Assembly: GCA_029204225.1 (NCBI GenBank)
Contig: MU832540.1
Coordinates: 1 to 64,000 of the forward strand
Direction: 5' to 3'
DNA length: 64,000 nt
Source of the DNA: Diphasiastrum complanatum
Taxonomy: Eukaryota; Streptophyta; Lycopodiopsida; Lycopodiales; Lycopodiaceae
In this document: piece by piece, positions 34,097 to 44,845 of the stretch
How positions within the stretch are numbered: the stretch's first letter is position 1
How the letters are laid out: every line of letters starts with the position of its first letter
The notes under the pieces: model-generated
Told to the model about the DNA's origin: nothing
The model's database searches: none
Seen by the model: the letters and a program-made list of their open reading frames with translations, nothing else
Translations under genes and position numbers: made by a program

Positions 34097-35748
34097 CATC
34101 CACATAAAGTGAGATGAATATTTAAGCAGAATAAACTATCTATGATCTCTAAATCCATTTCTCTAGTTGGAAGTAGCTTGGGTGGAGAACACTCGGCCAC
34201 TGCAATTGGATATGAATTTTCGATCACAATCTTTATGGTCTCTTGCTTGAAGTGCATTATCTCCATTGGGGAGACCTTAGGGCATTTGAACTAAAAAGAA
34301 AACATAAACACAGTTAAATGTAATTAATCAAAGATCAGTTAATAGGAGTTTGTATATGAAAAAAATAAAAACACAATTAAAAGTAATTAATCGAATACTA
34401 CATCTTCCAGATTTGGAAGTCCATCTTGTAATTCAAGCCAATTAAAAAAGTGTTTGGCATTGCATACGGTATACCAGCCACAACTGCAAAATCCAAATTT
34501 GAACATTATGAGATATCGGATCAATGCCCAGGATGTAGGAATAAAATCTACAAAGGAAACAAGCGCGCGTCGATCCGATATCAAAATTTTTTGATTGAAT
34601 ATCGGATCAGCGCACACGTTGGGAAAATAAACCAATCAATAATTACAAGGGCACGTCGAACCAATATTGAAAAATTTATACCTCTGCATCAACCATTTTC
34701 AGCTTCGAGTATGCTTTTGCATTTGGTACTGGAAATAGTTCCAGTATTTTCTGTATACGGGTCCTGACAATTTTGTGTGTGTGTGTGTGTAATAGAGTTC
34801 ATCTTCAAACAAACTAGATTACACACACCCTCATCATTGACGTACAGGGACAACACATATAAGCTCCAATGATCACTAAAATCAGAAAACAAGAAATTTA
34901 TGAGAATCAATGTGAAATCAAAATTTATATGAAAAATTCAATAAAATAAAATCTGAAAAATAGTCACTTACTTTGTTATGTATGGCAGCACGAGAATTGG
35001 AGTCCCCAGTCTGACGTATTGGAGCATATCATCGTGCAGACTTTTGAAATCAGGGAAATCAACTACTGCCATGAATTGAAGGGGAAACAATGCAACATCT
35101 ATAAACAATGGTGTCTGGAAGAACTCCATCCAATACTGAATGGCCCCACCTCCTACATTGTCCCCTAGCATTTCATCCCTACTTTATCTAAACTAGAAAG
35201 GGGGAGACCAACATTGGTCTTCGACATCCTAAAACTGTATCGAGGACCTAAACCTTTAAAATACGTATTTAACAATTGGTCATACTGTACATATTGAGGA
35301 CTATTTACAAAGGCAAGTGCAGGGAGTGCCTGAAGTAACACATATAAACCACATAAAGAATTGTCATTCAAAATTGATTCTACCTTTACGATAACAAAAT
35401 CATCTAAATCACTTCCAACAACAGGAGAAGGGGAACTAATATTTACGGGTTGAGGAGGAGGAGGAGATTTAGGAGGTGGAGAAGAAGATTTAGCAGGAGA
35501 AGTTAAAGATGGAGTGGAAGGAGAAGAAGGAGACTTAGGAGGAGGAGAAGGAGAATTAGGAGGAGAATGAATTGAATAAAGAATAGTATTCAGAGGAGTT
35601 GGCTTGGAAAAATCCCTCGCTTTAGATGGAGGGTCAAGAGACTCCTCTTCTTTGAAACACTCCCACTCTGTATACGAATAACAAACTGGGTTGGTTGAGA
35701 TTGCTTGCGTTTTCTCCTCTCTGAACCGTGAGAGAAGGGAGCATGTCT
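34097..35748 (-). CDS. ULP1/C48-like cysteine protease gene, spliced, with a frameshift
   Basis: Ubiquitin-like-protein-specific proteases (C48) cleave SUMO-type tags with a His-Asp-Cys triad. Minus-strand layout: an open frame from 35748 with a Pro/Ser-rich stretch (about 35600-35440, SPPPKSP), then VGSDLDDFVIV and LCGLYVLLQALPALAF; a frameshift near 35168; then GGGAIQYWMEFFQ and RLGTPILVLPYI to a GTAAGTG donor at 34971. After a TTTTAG acceptor the joined codons give NDHWSLYVLSL, the catalytic His context. Next come RIQKILELFPVPNAK near 34740 and CSCGWYTVCNAKHF near 34485, the expected Cys region. The last exon (34290-34097, FKCPKVSPMEIMHF) ends in TGA. The Asp and the exact exon near the Cys are not resolved. 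Transposons often carry such proteases, so host origin is not assured. Confidence 0.5.
34773..34790. repeat. (GT)n microsatellite
   Basis: A short TG/GT run inside an intron of the protease-like gene. Confidence 0.8.
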
Positions 35749-35778
35749 AAATTATTCAGCAAACTTGTCATATGTGTC

Positions 35779-36171
35779 TCAAAGCCTGAACACTATGTTG
35801 AAATCCTTGGACATGATGATCACCCTCTTGGCATGGACACTTGCAACAACAGTATCAAAAAAAAATTTCACCTGGAAATCCTCATATGTTGTGTGCAGCG
35901 CCTCAATTGCCGTTATCGTCCATCTCACATCTGTAGATAGACTTCTTGTCACCTACCTGATGGATCTCTGTATGTGAGATTTCGGAATCAGAAGATTATT
36001 TGTCTTTTGAAGCTTCCGAATATCCTTGAGCCATGGGGGGTCTCTTTTTCTGCCCCTTGGCCTAGGAGGAGGTGGTGGTGGACGAGGTGACGGTTGTGGA
36101 TTTCCCTGACCCGCACCTGAAATTGGTATTCCACCTGAATGCCCACGTGCTGTCTGCTTGGTCTGCGCCAT
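35779..36171 (-). pseudogene. CENH3-like histone H3, intronless, one nonsense codon
   Basis: One frame of 131 codons from ATG 36171 to TGA 35779. The N-tail begins MAQTKQTARGHSGG, close to canonical H3 but with Lys9 replaced by Gly and Arg2 by Gln. A Pro-rich linker with six Pro in a row follows. The alpha-N region reads WLKDIRKLQKTNNLLIP, and 'NLLIP' is characteristic of plant CENH3, where H3 has 'ELLIRK'. The histone fold continues as RWTITAIEALHTTYEDF (Trp as in CENH3, Phe in H3) and HAKRVIIMSKDF near the C terminus. A TAG at 35953-35955 interrupts the frame where most H3 proteins have Glu, a one-base change from GAG. Loop 1 is of canonical H3 length, not extended. Plant CENH3 genes normally have introns, so this looks like a retrocopy or captured cDNA. 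It lies directly upstream of the protease gene on the same strand. Confidence 0.7.
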
Positions 36172-37667
36172 TAATGTGTAGTAGCGGATCAGCGCGCGAT
36201 AATGTTGATTACAAGATCAGATCTCAGGTCGGACGCGTCGAAGCGATACCGGAGCTCAACAATTACGTAAGCTGGTAGCGGATGGGCGTGTGCGAGTAGT
36301 AACAGATTGAAAAAAGTTGGTTTCGAGTGCGCTCAATCAATATCGCATGGATGCAATTAACTATAAGCAAAAAAAATTCAGCGTCGTCGATCAGTATATA
36401 TAGAGAAAATCAGAAATGATTGCAAACGTGGTGGTTCGTATTACGATGATGATTACTAGGAGGCTTGTCAATCAAATCAATCTAAATATCCATCAATCTT
36501 CAAAATGATTAGTCCATATCGAATTAAACAGATTTAATTTCAAATAAAGTATGATCACATTTACAATTAATGCTACAAAAGTATAATATCACACTTCTAC
36601 CATTTAATGCTGAATTCGACAACGTTAAGCTTTAAATATAAGACCTTTTTTATATCCAATAATTATAATTTTTGAAAATACCAAAAGCCAGATTTTCACC
36701 CAATAGCTAGTCAACGCGCATATAAATCATTTGACAACCATAGTATGTATTCTTGCGCGCTCATCCGATATTGGACGCAATAAGAATGATCGGAGCTTGA
36801 TTCGATATATTCTGCATAACTTTGGCCATTATGAAGAGTCTTCCGAATCAAGCTTTGATCATGCATATATGGTCCAATAGGTTCGAAAATTTCAACAATA
36901 TTTTTTTTCCTGGAATAGCTATTTGACACGCGAGGTCCAAATGCAACTAATACATCGTTTGCTAGGCGCGTTGATCCGATATCCCATATGCAGAAAAATA
37001 TTACTAGAACGCATAATGAAAGACTTATGAAAATGTTCTGAATGAACATTATCTTTAAAAAAAAAAATTCGTCTTTACGGTGCTTCAATAGGACGAGAGA
37101 TTGTAATAATTCTCCTCGTTCACGTTTTTCAATGATATCCATCAATCAATTGTTTACAGTTTTTTTAATGATTATTCTAGGAGGCTAGTAGTTTTCTATT
37201 TATTGCATTCCGGCGCAGGTACAAATTCTAGGGTCAGGGCTAATGATGATTAGTTGAATCTAGTACAGGACTAGTCAATGTATTTCAGCTTAGGTACAGT
37301 CTCATTCTGATTGGTTGATAAATATAGGCTGTAAATCACAATTCGTTATTTGACAGATGTATGGCTGTGATCAACAGGAATTGGCTATAAATATGTGCAC
37401 CACTTGCCTTATTTCGATTCTATAATCTTTTATTCTGAACTCTCTAGCCTTCTTGTTTTTCTTCATTCTCCCGATATCAAATCGAAGCGCGCCAACCCTT
37501 GCTGTGCATGCTCGTATTCTGGCGCGCTGAATCGATATCAGCCACTGCCGACCAGTTCTTTTTGAAAATTTTCATTCTCGGCCTTACCATATCATATCAA
37601 CGCGTGCACTTTGCTTTATTTTTCTACCGATATTTATCTGTCGCGTTGAACCGATATCGGATTCAAT
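36172..37667. promoter_or_regulatory. Divergent intergenic region with recurring GCGCG...GATATC motif
   Basis: Separates the minus-strand histone from the plus-strand two-exon gene. A motif close to GCGCGTTGATCCGATATC, in either orientation, occurs at about 36182, 36755, 36965, 37471, 37521, 37587 and 37627-37660. The last is only a few bases before the ATG at 37668. The same motif occurs in an intron of the protease gene (34512, 34563, 34599). No ORF with support is present: the minus frame at 36711-37145 is AT-biased and unrecognised. The motif could be a binding site, or part of a small dispersed repeat. Confidence 0.5.
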
Positions 37668-39229
37668 ATGGCTAGTTTCTCCATGGCCTCAGATGACAAA
37701 CTTATGGATTTTTTTAATGCCAGTGACATTCCATCTGACAAATTAGAGTATTTTGCTAGTATTTTTTTTGCTCTCTTTGATATTGATAAGCTAGTTTATG
37801 AAAATCGTTATAATTTAATTTCTTATCTTGATAATTTTTCTCAGATTATTAGTACTCTTGTCATGGATATAGATAATTTTTGTTTCATTCATTTTCAGGA
37901 CCTCGTACATTCCCAACCATCCTCTAAGCATAAACACAATAGAAAGTACTCTAACCTGCATGACCATTTCAAAAGAAATATATCCTGTGATATCCACAAA
38001 AGAATATGTCACCTTCTAATCAAAGGAATGGCTTTTGTGTTCTACATATCTGCTGAAATTCCAGATGATGAGTCTGTTGAATCTTTAACTGTTCCATTGA
38101 TCGAAGCATCTACACGTGCTTTAGTTGATGTAAATGATGCAGATACTGATATAGGGGTTGAAGCTGAAGCTTCTATGGCTTCAGATTATCAAAAAACTCT
38201 CCCTCTTTCTATAATCCTCTCTGATTTTCTTCCATCTGCATCTTCTGTTAATCAATTAACTCTACTTGATGTTCCTTTATATTTTATAAATAATGAATGT
38301 TATATTTCATTTGATGATATAGAAGATGTATTGAATCTGAGAGAGGATGAAATCCTCTCAATTTTTGCTCAAAATTTATCAGAATTTTCTGACATTGTTG
38401 ATTACTCATATGATGACCTTGAAAGTGAGATAGATTATGATAAGGATGGCAATTGGAAATCTGGCAATGAGGCCTTGGAGGTCATGATTGAAAAATCTAA
38501 AGCCTATGAAAAGACTTTGCCTACAGAGGAGGAATTTTTGGAATTTCAGAAAAGATATTCCCCTAGGGCTAGATATATCCCCTCCAAAAATGTAGAGGCC
38601 ATTGGAGGACATGACATCAGCAGAGCAAATGTCATTGATTACGATGATTATGATCTGGTAAGTAGATATTATATTGGTATTGATATTGCTCAATTTTCTT
38701 ATTTCTTATTGGTATTGATATTGTTCAGTTTTCTTATTGAGTTTGCAGTATTATGTATCATTCTAAATTTATTTTCTTTTCTCATTTATAGAATGCTATT
38801 GAAATAGAAGCCTTTGGTATGAGACATGGAGGCGTCCGAGGTGTATCCACCGCGAGAAAAGATGTTTCTCTATCTCATTATTCGAAAAACTTTCAGAATA
38901 ATGAGATTTGTATATATCATTCATCTTATAATCCATATGCAATCACTGTTATTATGGCCATCAAATCATTATCGGTTTGTTTAGGAGGCCATAAGTACGA
39001 AAGGGAAACATATAAAATAATTTTTGTGAAAAGAGATTTGGCTATCAAGATATTGGGTTATACTCTCAATGAGACTACCAAAAGATCATCTGCAATGGCC
39101 CTTTATTCGGGTTACATTGATATGAGCAAGAGGAAAAATTTAGAATTTTTGGATCCATATGAAAGGAGATTATTCCTTCATGACAATACCATCCGTCTGA
39201 ATCTTGAAGAGGATGATGATGATAATTAA
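37668..39229 (+). CDS. Intact two-exon gene, acidic protein of unknown function
   Basis: Exon 1 is 37668-38657 (330 codons from MASFSMASDDKLMDF). It ends at a consensus donor G/GTAAGT. The intron is 38658-38791 (134 bp, ending TTTATAG). Exon 2 is 38792-39229. The junction is phase 0 and joins ...DDYDL to NAIEIEAFGMRHGG. The product is 475 residues with no stop or shift. The middle is rich in Asp/Glu (DYSYDDLESEIDYDKD) and there is an EAEASMASD repeat of the N-terminal MASD. A basic stretch follows (ARKDVSLSHYSK), and the C-terminal part (VKRDLAIKILGYTLNE, DPYERRLFLHDN) ends in LEEDDDDN. No signal peptide or reliable membrane segment is seen. The intron contains a 37-bp tandem duplication. I do not recognise the family. 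It is the only full-length uninterrupted gene in the window, and lies divergent to the CENH3-like copy. Confidence 0.6.
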
Positions 39230-39557
39230 ATAATATTCTGTAATAGATTTTTGATATATTACAAGGATCTCTCTTTTGTAATGAATTTGAATGCCTTTCG
39301 AAATATTGTAATACTTGGCGAGTTTTTAGCTTGATATCTAAATTGTGCTCTTCTGTAAAACCACTAAAAAAGTTGAACTAAATATTTATTTCTTGAATTG
39401 TGTCCTCCATGATTTGTTGCTCTATGAAATGCTCCCCTTGCTTGCCAATGAGATTTTTCCATGCCTTGTGATGACCAGATACTTAAGTTCCCATGTCCCT
39501 TTGCAAAATAAGTTGCATGATGAAGAAGGATGTGTTGCAAACTATAGTTTTGATTAG

Positions 39558-40487
39558 TTACATCAGGAGAAAAAAATATAAGCCTGAATGAGAAAAGTAC
39601 CAGATAATGATATAGATTAGCACCATGTAATGAGTAACGTTGTCTTTTTCCCAACAATCATGTATAGATTTTACAAATGTGGTGCAATGATTTTGCAAAG
39701 TCCTCATATCTTCTGATGATAGGTTTTCTTTCTTGATAAAACCTATGAGTTTGTCTAAGTTGGTCCACACTTGTCCCTTTTCCACTCGATTACTTCCTTC
39801 CAATGTTTGTGTGGCTCCACCTCCAATTGATGGCTTATTAGGAACGTTTCCTTTTTTCCCTGAGAGTCTATAACTTTTTTCAATTGTGACATTCCCTTTA
39901 TGTAGTCCTGCATTTGACAGAACTATTTCCAACCTCCTAATTGTTGCTTTAGCCACTGACTCTGGTTTATGATTCCATGCTAGTAGAATATACAAGTAAA
40001 TTAGTTTTTCAATAATATGAACCTCAGCATGCAATGTGCATATGTGAACATATTTTAATGAAATTGGCAAAACACTTTTCATATTGTTTTCAGCACTAGT
40101 GTGTTGCACATAATGAAGCAATTGTTGATTTGCAAGTTGCAATTGTTGATTAGCAAACTATAATTGTTGATTTAGACAAGATATGCTATGCATTCCAATA
40201 TCTCGCAACCTTTGACAATATCCAAGTAATCCGCTATTTCCTTCACATACATATTTGAGAAGATGAGTTACAGACTTAAAATCTGGACACAAATTAGTAG
40301 CTGGATCATTAGGATAAATTGATCCATCCACCCACAAATCTATATTCATATGATTCTTCATTCTCAATTCTCTAAGTATTGCTACAACATTCTCTACAAC
40401 TTTCGCATTTTTCTTAATAATTGGAGTGCATTCCATCAGAAGAGCAACATGCAAATGGAACATTGCCATTGTTAAAGCTACAATCAT
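39558..40487 (-). pseudogene. Unrecognised ORF with Gln/Leu heptad repeats, one stop
   Basis: A single minus-strand frame from 40487 (MIVALTMAMFHLHVA) is broken by only one TAG (40158-40160) and resumes in frame to about 39558. The N-terminal part contains RELRMKNHMNIDLWVDGS. Around the stop a 21-bp unit is repeated three times (40119-40181) and encodes QLANQQL-like heptads, a short coiled coil. Further on are WNHKPESVAKATIRRLE and TNLDKLIGFIKKENLS. The last 20 residues are hydrophobic and may be intron read-through (GTGCTAATC...TTCAG). The family is not recognised. A full-length frame with one stop implies recent decay or a sequencing error. Confidence 0.4.
40119..40181. repeat. 21-bp tandem repeat, three units
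   Basis: Units at 40119, 40140 and 40161, each (C/T)AATTGTTGATT..., in frame with the overlapping minus-strand ORF. Confidence 0.8.
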
Positions 40488-40744
40488 GTAAATGAATCTA
40501 CCTACAGTAAATCAATATGAATAGATCTAGCATTCCTTACTTTTGTAATGTTTATGTCACATTGAAAAATCGTCCCGCCTCATATTTCATTATAAGCATA
40601 CAGTGATTTCAAAAGTTTTGCCTCTCCCGCTTCAGTTTTTGCATTGAGCACACCAACATTTTTAGTCTTAAAGCTCTAGTCCTGAATTTGGGAACGAGCA
40701 TGAAGAGAAGTTATTACATCTCATGCTAAACTAACTATTACTGC

Positions 40745-42230
40745 ATGTATCGAGCAAGTACCATGGCAACTTTAAAGTGGAAGAAAACCAAAAAGTTTGT
40801 CCAATGGTGCTTACCTTGTATCTTGGCAAACATGGACGACATCACAAGAACATCCTTGGAGCTTGGATTACTGTTGATAGACATAGCACATATTTTCTAC
40901 AATTACAGTAGAAGCGAGGGTCGGTCCATGGAGAGCATGCCTATTTCTATCATAGAGGGTCCGCAGTGAGGAATATTATGGTGCTAACTCATCTCGTTTG
41001 GAACACATTGTAGGTTCACACCGTTAACGTCAATCTATTTGTTCAAGTTTGTCTTGTTGGGCTTTGTGAGTTCTCAAGTACCAAAAATAGCATTGGTTTT
41101 TTGTTACAAGAAATGGAGAATTGTTGGACGACATGTATCGCCATGGATCCCACGATATATATTGGTGCTATGATTTTGAACGAAAGGTTGTCACCTACGT
41201 AAACATCTCGACAAACAACAAAATGAATGAGATTACTTATCCGCATTTTTTTGCAAGAAAGTTGTTTGCAAAGGTTTTCCAGAATTGTCAACAAGATGTG
41301 GATGGTCTTATGCCAAATCATAGGATGCCTAATGATCTCCATAATTGTCTGGTTTTTCTTGATGGTTATGCACGCCATGGTGAGGAAGCTTCAACATGTT
41401 TTCCTATGCATACACAGTGTATCTTAGAGGTGTCATCAGTGTCACAAGCAAGGAATCTATGGAAGCAATGCAATGCAAATAATTGTGGAACATCGTGCGA
41501 AGAGTTGCTTGAAACCAAGGGGATTGTTATCACCAAGAAAAGAAAATAGTATCGTCCGACGTTAGAAGAGGAATTGAAGTATGCCAAACATTTTTGGAAC
41601 GTAAGTGAATGCAATGGCCTCTTTGAACAGGACACCGCTTACAAAAAGGTATTTTTTGATGGTGATGTTTATGCCCTAGGACAACATGTTGTTGTTCGAA
41701 TGGATGGTTTGAATGTGAATGTTGGCGTTGGACATTGGAAAGCACAAATAAAGTCTTTTTTTTTCATGCAACACCATGGAAAGATTATGATCTTCTTTGG
41801 CGCTGAGTACTATCGACAACATATCCAAGAAGAAGGAGGTGAATAAGGCTTAAAAATTGATTTTGTAACGGGAATGAGCATTTTGGACAAGGCACACCTT
41901 CCTTACAACTGGGATTGTGTGAGGCCAATCACATCATTGCTACACAACTTTATTCCCCTCCCGCATAGATCTCATATTGTTGCTTACGAGACCAGAGATT
42001 TAAGTGTCTGAAAACGGCTGCTAGAGCTCGGTTATCCAGGATGTATCCCTCCTTGGTTTGAGGAGAATGATATTGTATTGGTGCAACACTCTTAAAGGAA
42101 CAAACATCCTGGGGTTATACACAACATTGACACTTCCACAAAAGCAATCTGTGTAAATTGGTTAAAAAAAACATGACCCAGCACTTGGAGAGTTGAATCT
42201 AAAAATACAGAATATGTGTCTTGGGACTAG
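40745..42230 (+). pseudogene. Transposase-like fragment, C-terminal part, several stops
   Basis: Plus-strand readable blocks: KKFVQWCLPCILANMD (40800), GANSSRLEHIVGSH (40980), DMYRHGSHDIYWCYDFERKV (41127), MNEITYPHFFARKLF, QARNLWKQCNANNCG, ELKYAKHFWNVSECNGLF, GDVYALGQHVVVRMDG (41660), VRPITSLLHNFIPLPHRSH (41920) and LGYPGCIPPWFEENDIVL. 41121-42200 is one frame with stops at 41550, 41844, 42010 and beyond. The 'H..YWCY.FER' phrase and the later GDVYALGQHV block are in the style of C-terminal regions of tnp2/Plavaka-type transposases. It is likely the partner of 31109-31759. The role was assigned by motif style, not by a search. Confidence 0.45.
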
Positions 42231-43925
42231 TGCATTACTCTTTTGGAGCAATGACATGCAATTAAATATAAAACCGTCCAGAAAAGTGCAAGCTCAAAAT
42301 GAATACCTGTGATGTGGTATAGCGAACAATAAAAAAAGTTTTTTCGCTTTTATTTGATATTGATTTTGAAGAATTTCCTTTGAGCACTGTTGAGCAAATG
42401 TCCATGATTCGTCAGTTATATGATATTGTGGTCATTTTTAAAGTTCAATACAAATTTGTTAATTATCTTTGATTCCTTTGTGGTAGTCTTGTAATTGGTG
42501 TGGATAATGCATATAACATTATGTATAATCCCAATAAGTGAGATGACTTCACAATTGAAATGTGTCCAACATCTTTGTCCAAGTAAGATTAGTTGTTCAA
42601 TTGATGATAACATTTGTTATTTGCACATGTAACATGATAACAATGCATAATAGTTAATTATTTACAACATGTTTTTTGGTTATTCAAGTTACTTGCAATT
42701 AGGTTCTTTCTTCTGTAACGTCGGCCTGTGTTTGTATTTTGTGGACCACACTAATGCATTTATTGTTATTTCAGTTAAATGACTTGGCAGAGGTTGATCA
42801 ACCTACCTCATTGATGCAGTTTTTTCATTATGAGGTATGCAGAAATGTTTCGGATTGTTTCGTATTCACTAAGTCTAATATGTCGAATGAGCAATGTCAA
42901 TCTTGTAGGCCTTTTGCTGTTTTTGTAGGTCATGTTTCATACATGACTTTGTTGGATGGGACGTCTGACAACGAGGCCCTCGACACTGAAAAAGTGCAGT
43001 TGCAGGTCATGTTACCAATGGGAAGATAATCACATCTAACTTGCTTAATTCACAGATAAATTATACAATTGTTATAAATCATTTTTTTGTCTTTTTTTTT
43101 TTTCAGGACAATGAGATGTCATGTACAAAGTTAGAATCGACATCATGCAAGATAACTCACAGTACTAGAAAATGGAAGGTATACAAAGAACGTGATGTTA
43201 ACTGCAGAAAATTACTTTTTATTTTCTTGCTATTGATCAAATCCATTATATTGCCTCGTAGATGACACCAAAGTATTTGGAGAGTTTGCAAAACAATCAA
43301 TGCAACAAAAGAGAAGTCAATGGAGCTCTCAAAGAAAAAATAATGAAGGTAATTAGTCTTTTGTCCCAATATTGATTGGATTTGCCTATCTTTTGCATGC
43401 GGCTAGTATAATTCATGTGTTTTACAGAAATCACATGTATATTTTACTATTTTTACGAGAATTTCATTATGTTTTGGTTGTGTTTTATTCTTTTTAAAAT
43501 GTGTTTGAAATCTTAAGTATTCATAGCTACACCATTATGTTTTTGATTTTCGACGCACGCTTCAATTTGACATTCTGAAACTTGTTTGAACTGTTGCAAC
43601 CCCAAACCGTAAATCAGAAAGAAAGCAGATAATAATACTCAAATGTAGGTTTTGTCTTATGTTTATTACAGGTGGCTGACTTAGAAAATTTGACAGAAGA
43701 ATATGGAAAAATGATTTTAATGAAGTATTTTTTGATCCCCACTTAAGATGAATTATATAAAGATATCAAAGTATACCACTCTGCATTATCTAGAACTACT
43801 AGGTCTAGATTTCTATTTGCAAAAGTTTTGGCAGTGATCACTTTGTTATGAATATGATAACAAATTTGGCAAAATTTTTGATTTGAGAGAACAGAATTTC
43901 GATCCGAAATTACTCTCCTGGGAGG
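42231..43925 (+). other. AT-rich DNA with exon-like fragments of unknown origin
   Basis: Two short plus-strand frames follow acceptor-like tracts: 42775-43029 after TTATTTCAG (LNDLAEVDQPTSLMQFF, ending PMGR) and 43108-43200 after TTTTTTCAG (DNEMSCTKLESTSCK). Another follows TTACAG at 43673 (VADLENLTEEYGKM). They could be downstream exons of the transposase-like gene or of an unrelated one. No family is recognised. Confidence 0.3.
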
Positions 43926-44495
43926 TTGAATGTAGAGGATATAGACATTTTGTTTTACATTGACACTGTACCTAAATGGGCTGTGGACATAGTTGAATAT
44001 CTAATGCGGGGGCAACCGGACAAATTCTTACCCAAGGCGGAACAGCGAAAGTTGATTCTAAAAGCTAGACCCTGTCAGCTAATTGCTGACAATTATATCG
44101 AAGAGGACCAGATAGCATCCTTCAAAGATGTATTCTTCCACACGATGCCACCCAGGTTATTTTAATTTCGCATCAAGACTTGGGTGGTGGTCATTTCGCA
44201 TCTGACATTATAGTTCACAAGGTCTTGCAATCAGGATGCTGGTGGCCATCGATTCATAAGGACACGGATGAGAATGAACCATGTGCTAGAGGGCTAGAAG
44301 ATGACAAAATTGAACGATGAACTTCTACATCCAGTCCTAGCTCAAGCACCATTCGAGAAGTGGGGATTGGACTATATTGGTCCTATCCATCCTACTGCAA
44401 GAAGTTCACAAGCCCGATATATTATCTTGGTTACTAATTACCTCACCAAGTGGGTAGAAGCCAAGGTAGTGCGATTCATTTGGCACTTCACATAG
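43926..44495 (+). pseudogene. Gypsy integrase fragment
   Basis: Plus strand: VPKWAVDIVEYLMRGQP and KLILKARPCQLIADN form the end of the RNase H/integrase linker. Next, in a shifted frame, comes GGHFASDIIVHKVLQ, then CWWPSIHKD, the zinc-binding region. From 44330 the frame reads LAQAPFEKWGLDYIGPI, ARYIILVTNYLTKWVEAK, the start of the catalytic core with the first Asp kept. The core stops there, and accessory-domain sequence follows within 100 bp. Confidence 0.75.
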
Positions 44496-44559
44496 CGAAG
44501 CTCTACCGAGATTTTTCATAAAAATTCAAAGCTTTCTGATTTCGACCAAACTTTGCGTA

Positions 44560-44845
44560 CACCTCCATCCGCTATCATAACCACCTACCATACTCTCAAC
44601 GCACCCGTTTCTAGTTCTGTTCCCAACATTGCCCACTCAACCAGCATGGCGCCAACGACTACTCAAAAGAGACCACACAATCATCATGGCGTATGCCACC
44701 AGTCCAAGGCAACTACGGGTTGATGCCCACTACCTTCCCTACCCACACAAATCTAAATGGGCAGAGTGCGGCACCCCTCTAGACAAGATAATGATCGAGA
44801 CAATGAATTGGTCGAGAATTCACTCAGAGTGTTACATACCTATGT
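44560..44845 (+). pseudogene. Retroelement accessory domain, copy 2 (truncated)
   Basis: An open frame with QPAWRQRLLKRDHTI, YATSPRQLRVDAHYLPYP, KSKWAECG, DKIMIETMNWSRIH. This matches copy 1 (PAWRVTVF..., SPRQLRVDPYYVP, KWKDLG, DKITIHTPNW) in order and spacing. It is cut by the LTR start at 44830. In this copy the domain follows integrase sequence, showing association with a pol-bearing lineage. Confidence 0.65.

Noticed and set aside
35953-35978. 26-bp GTAGGT...CTACAG segment as an intron that would remove the histone's stop
   Set aside because: It is too short for a plant intron, and removing it would break the frame. Reading through keeps the histone fold in frame, so a nonsense codon is simpler.
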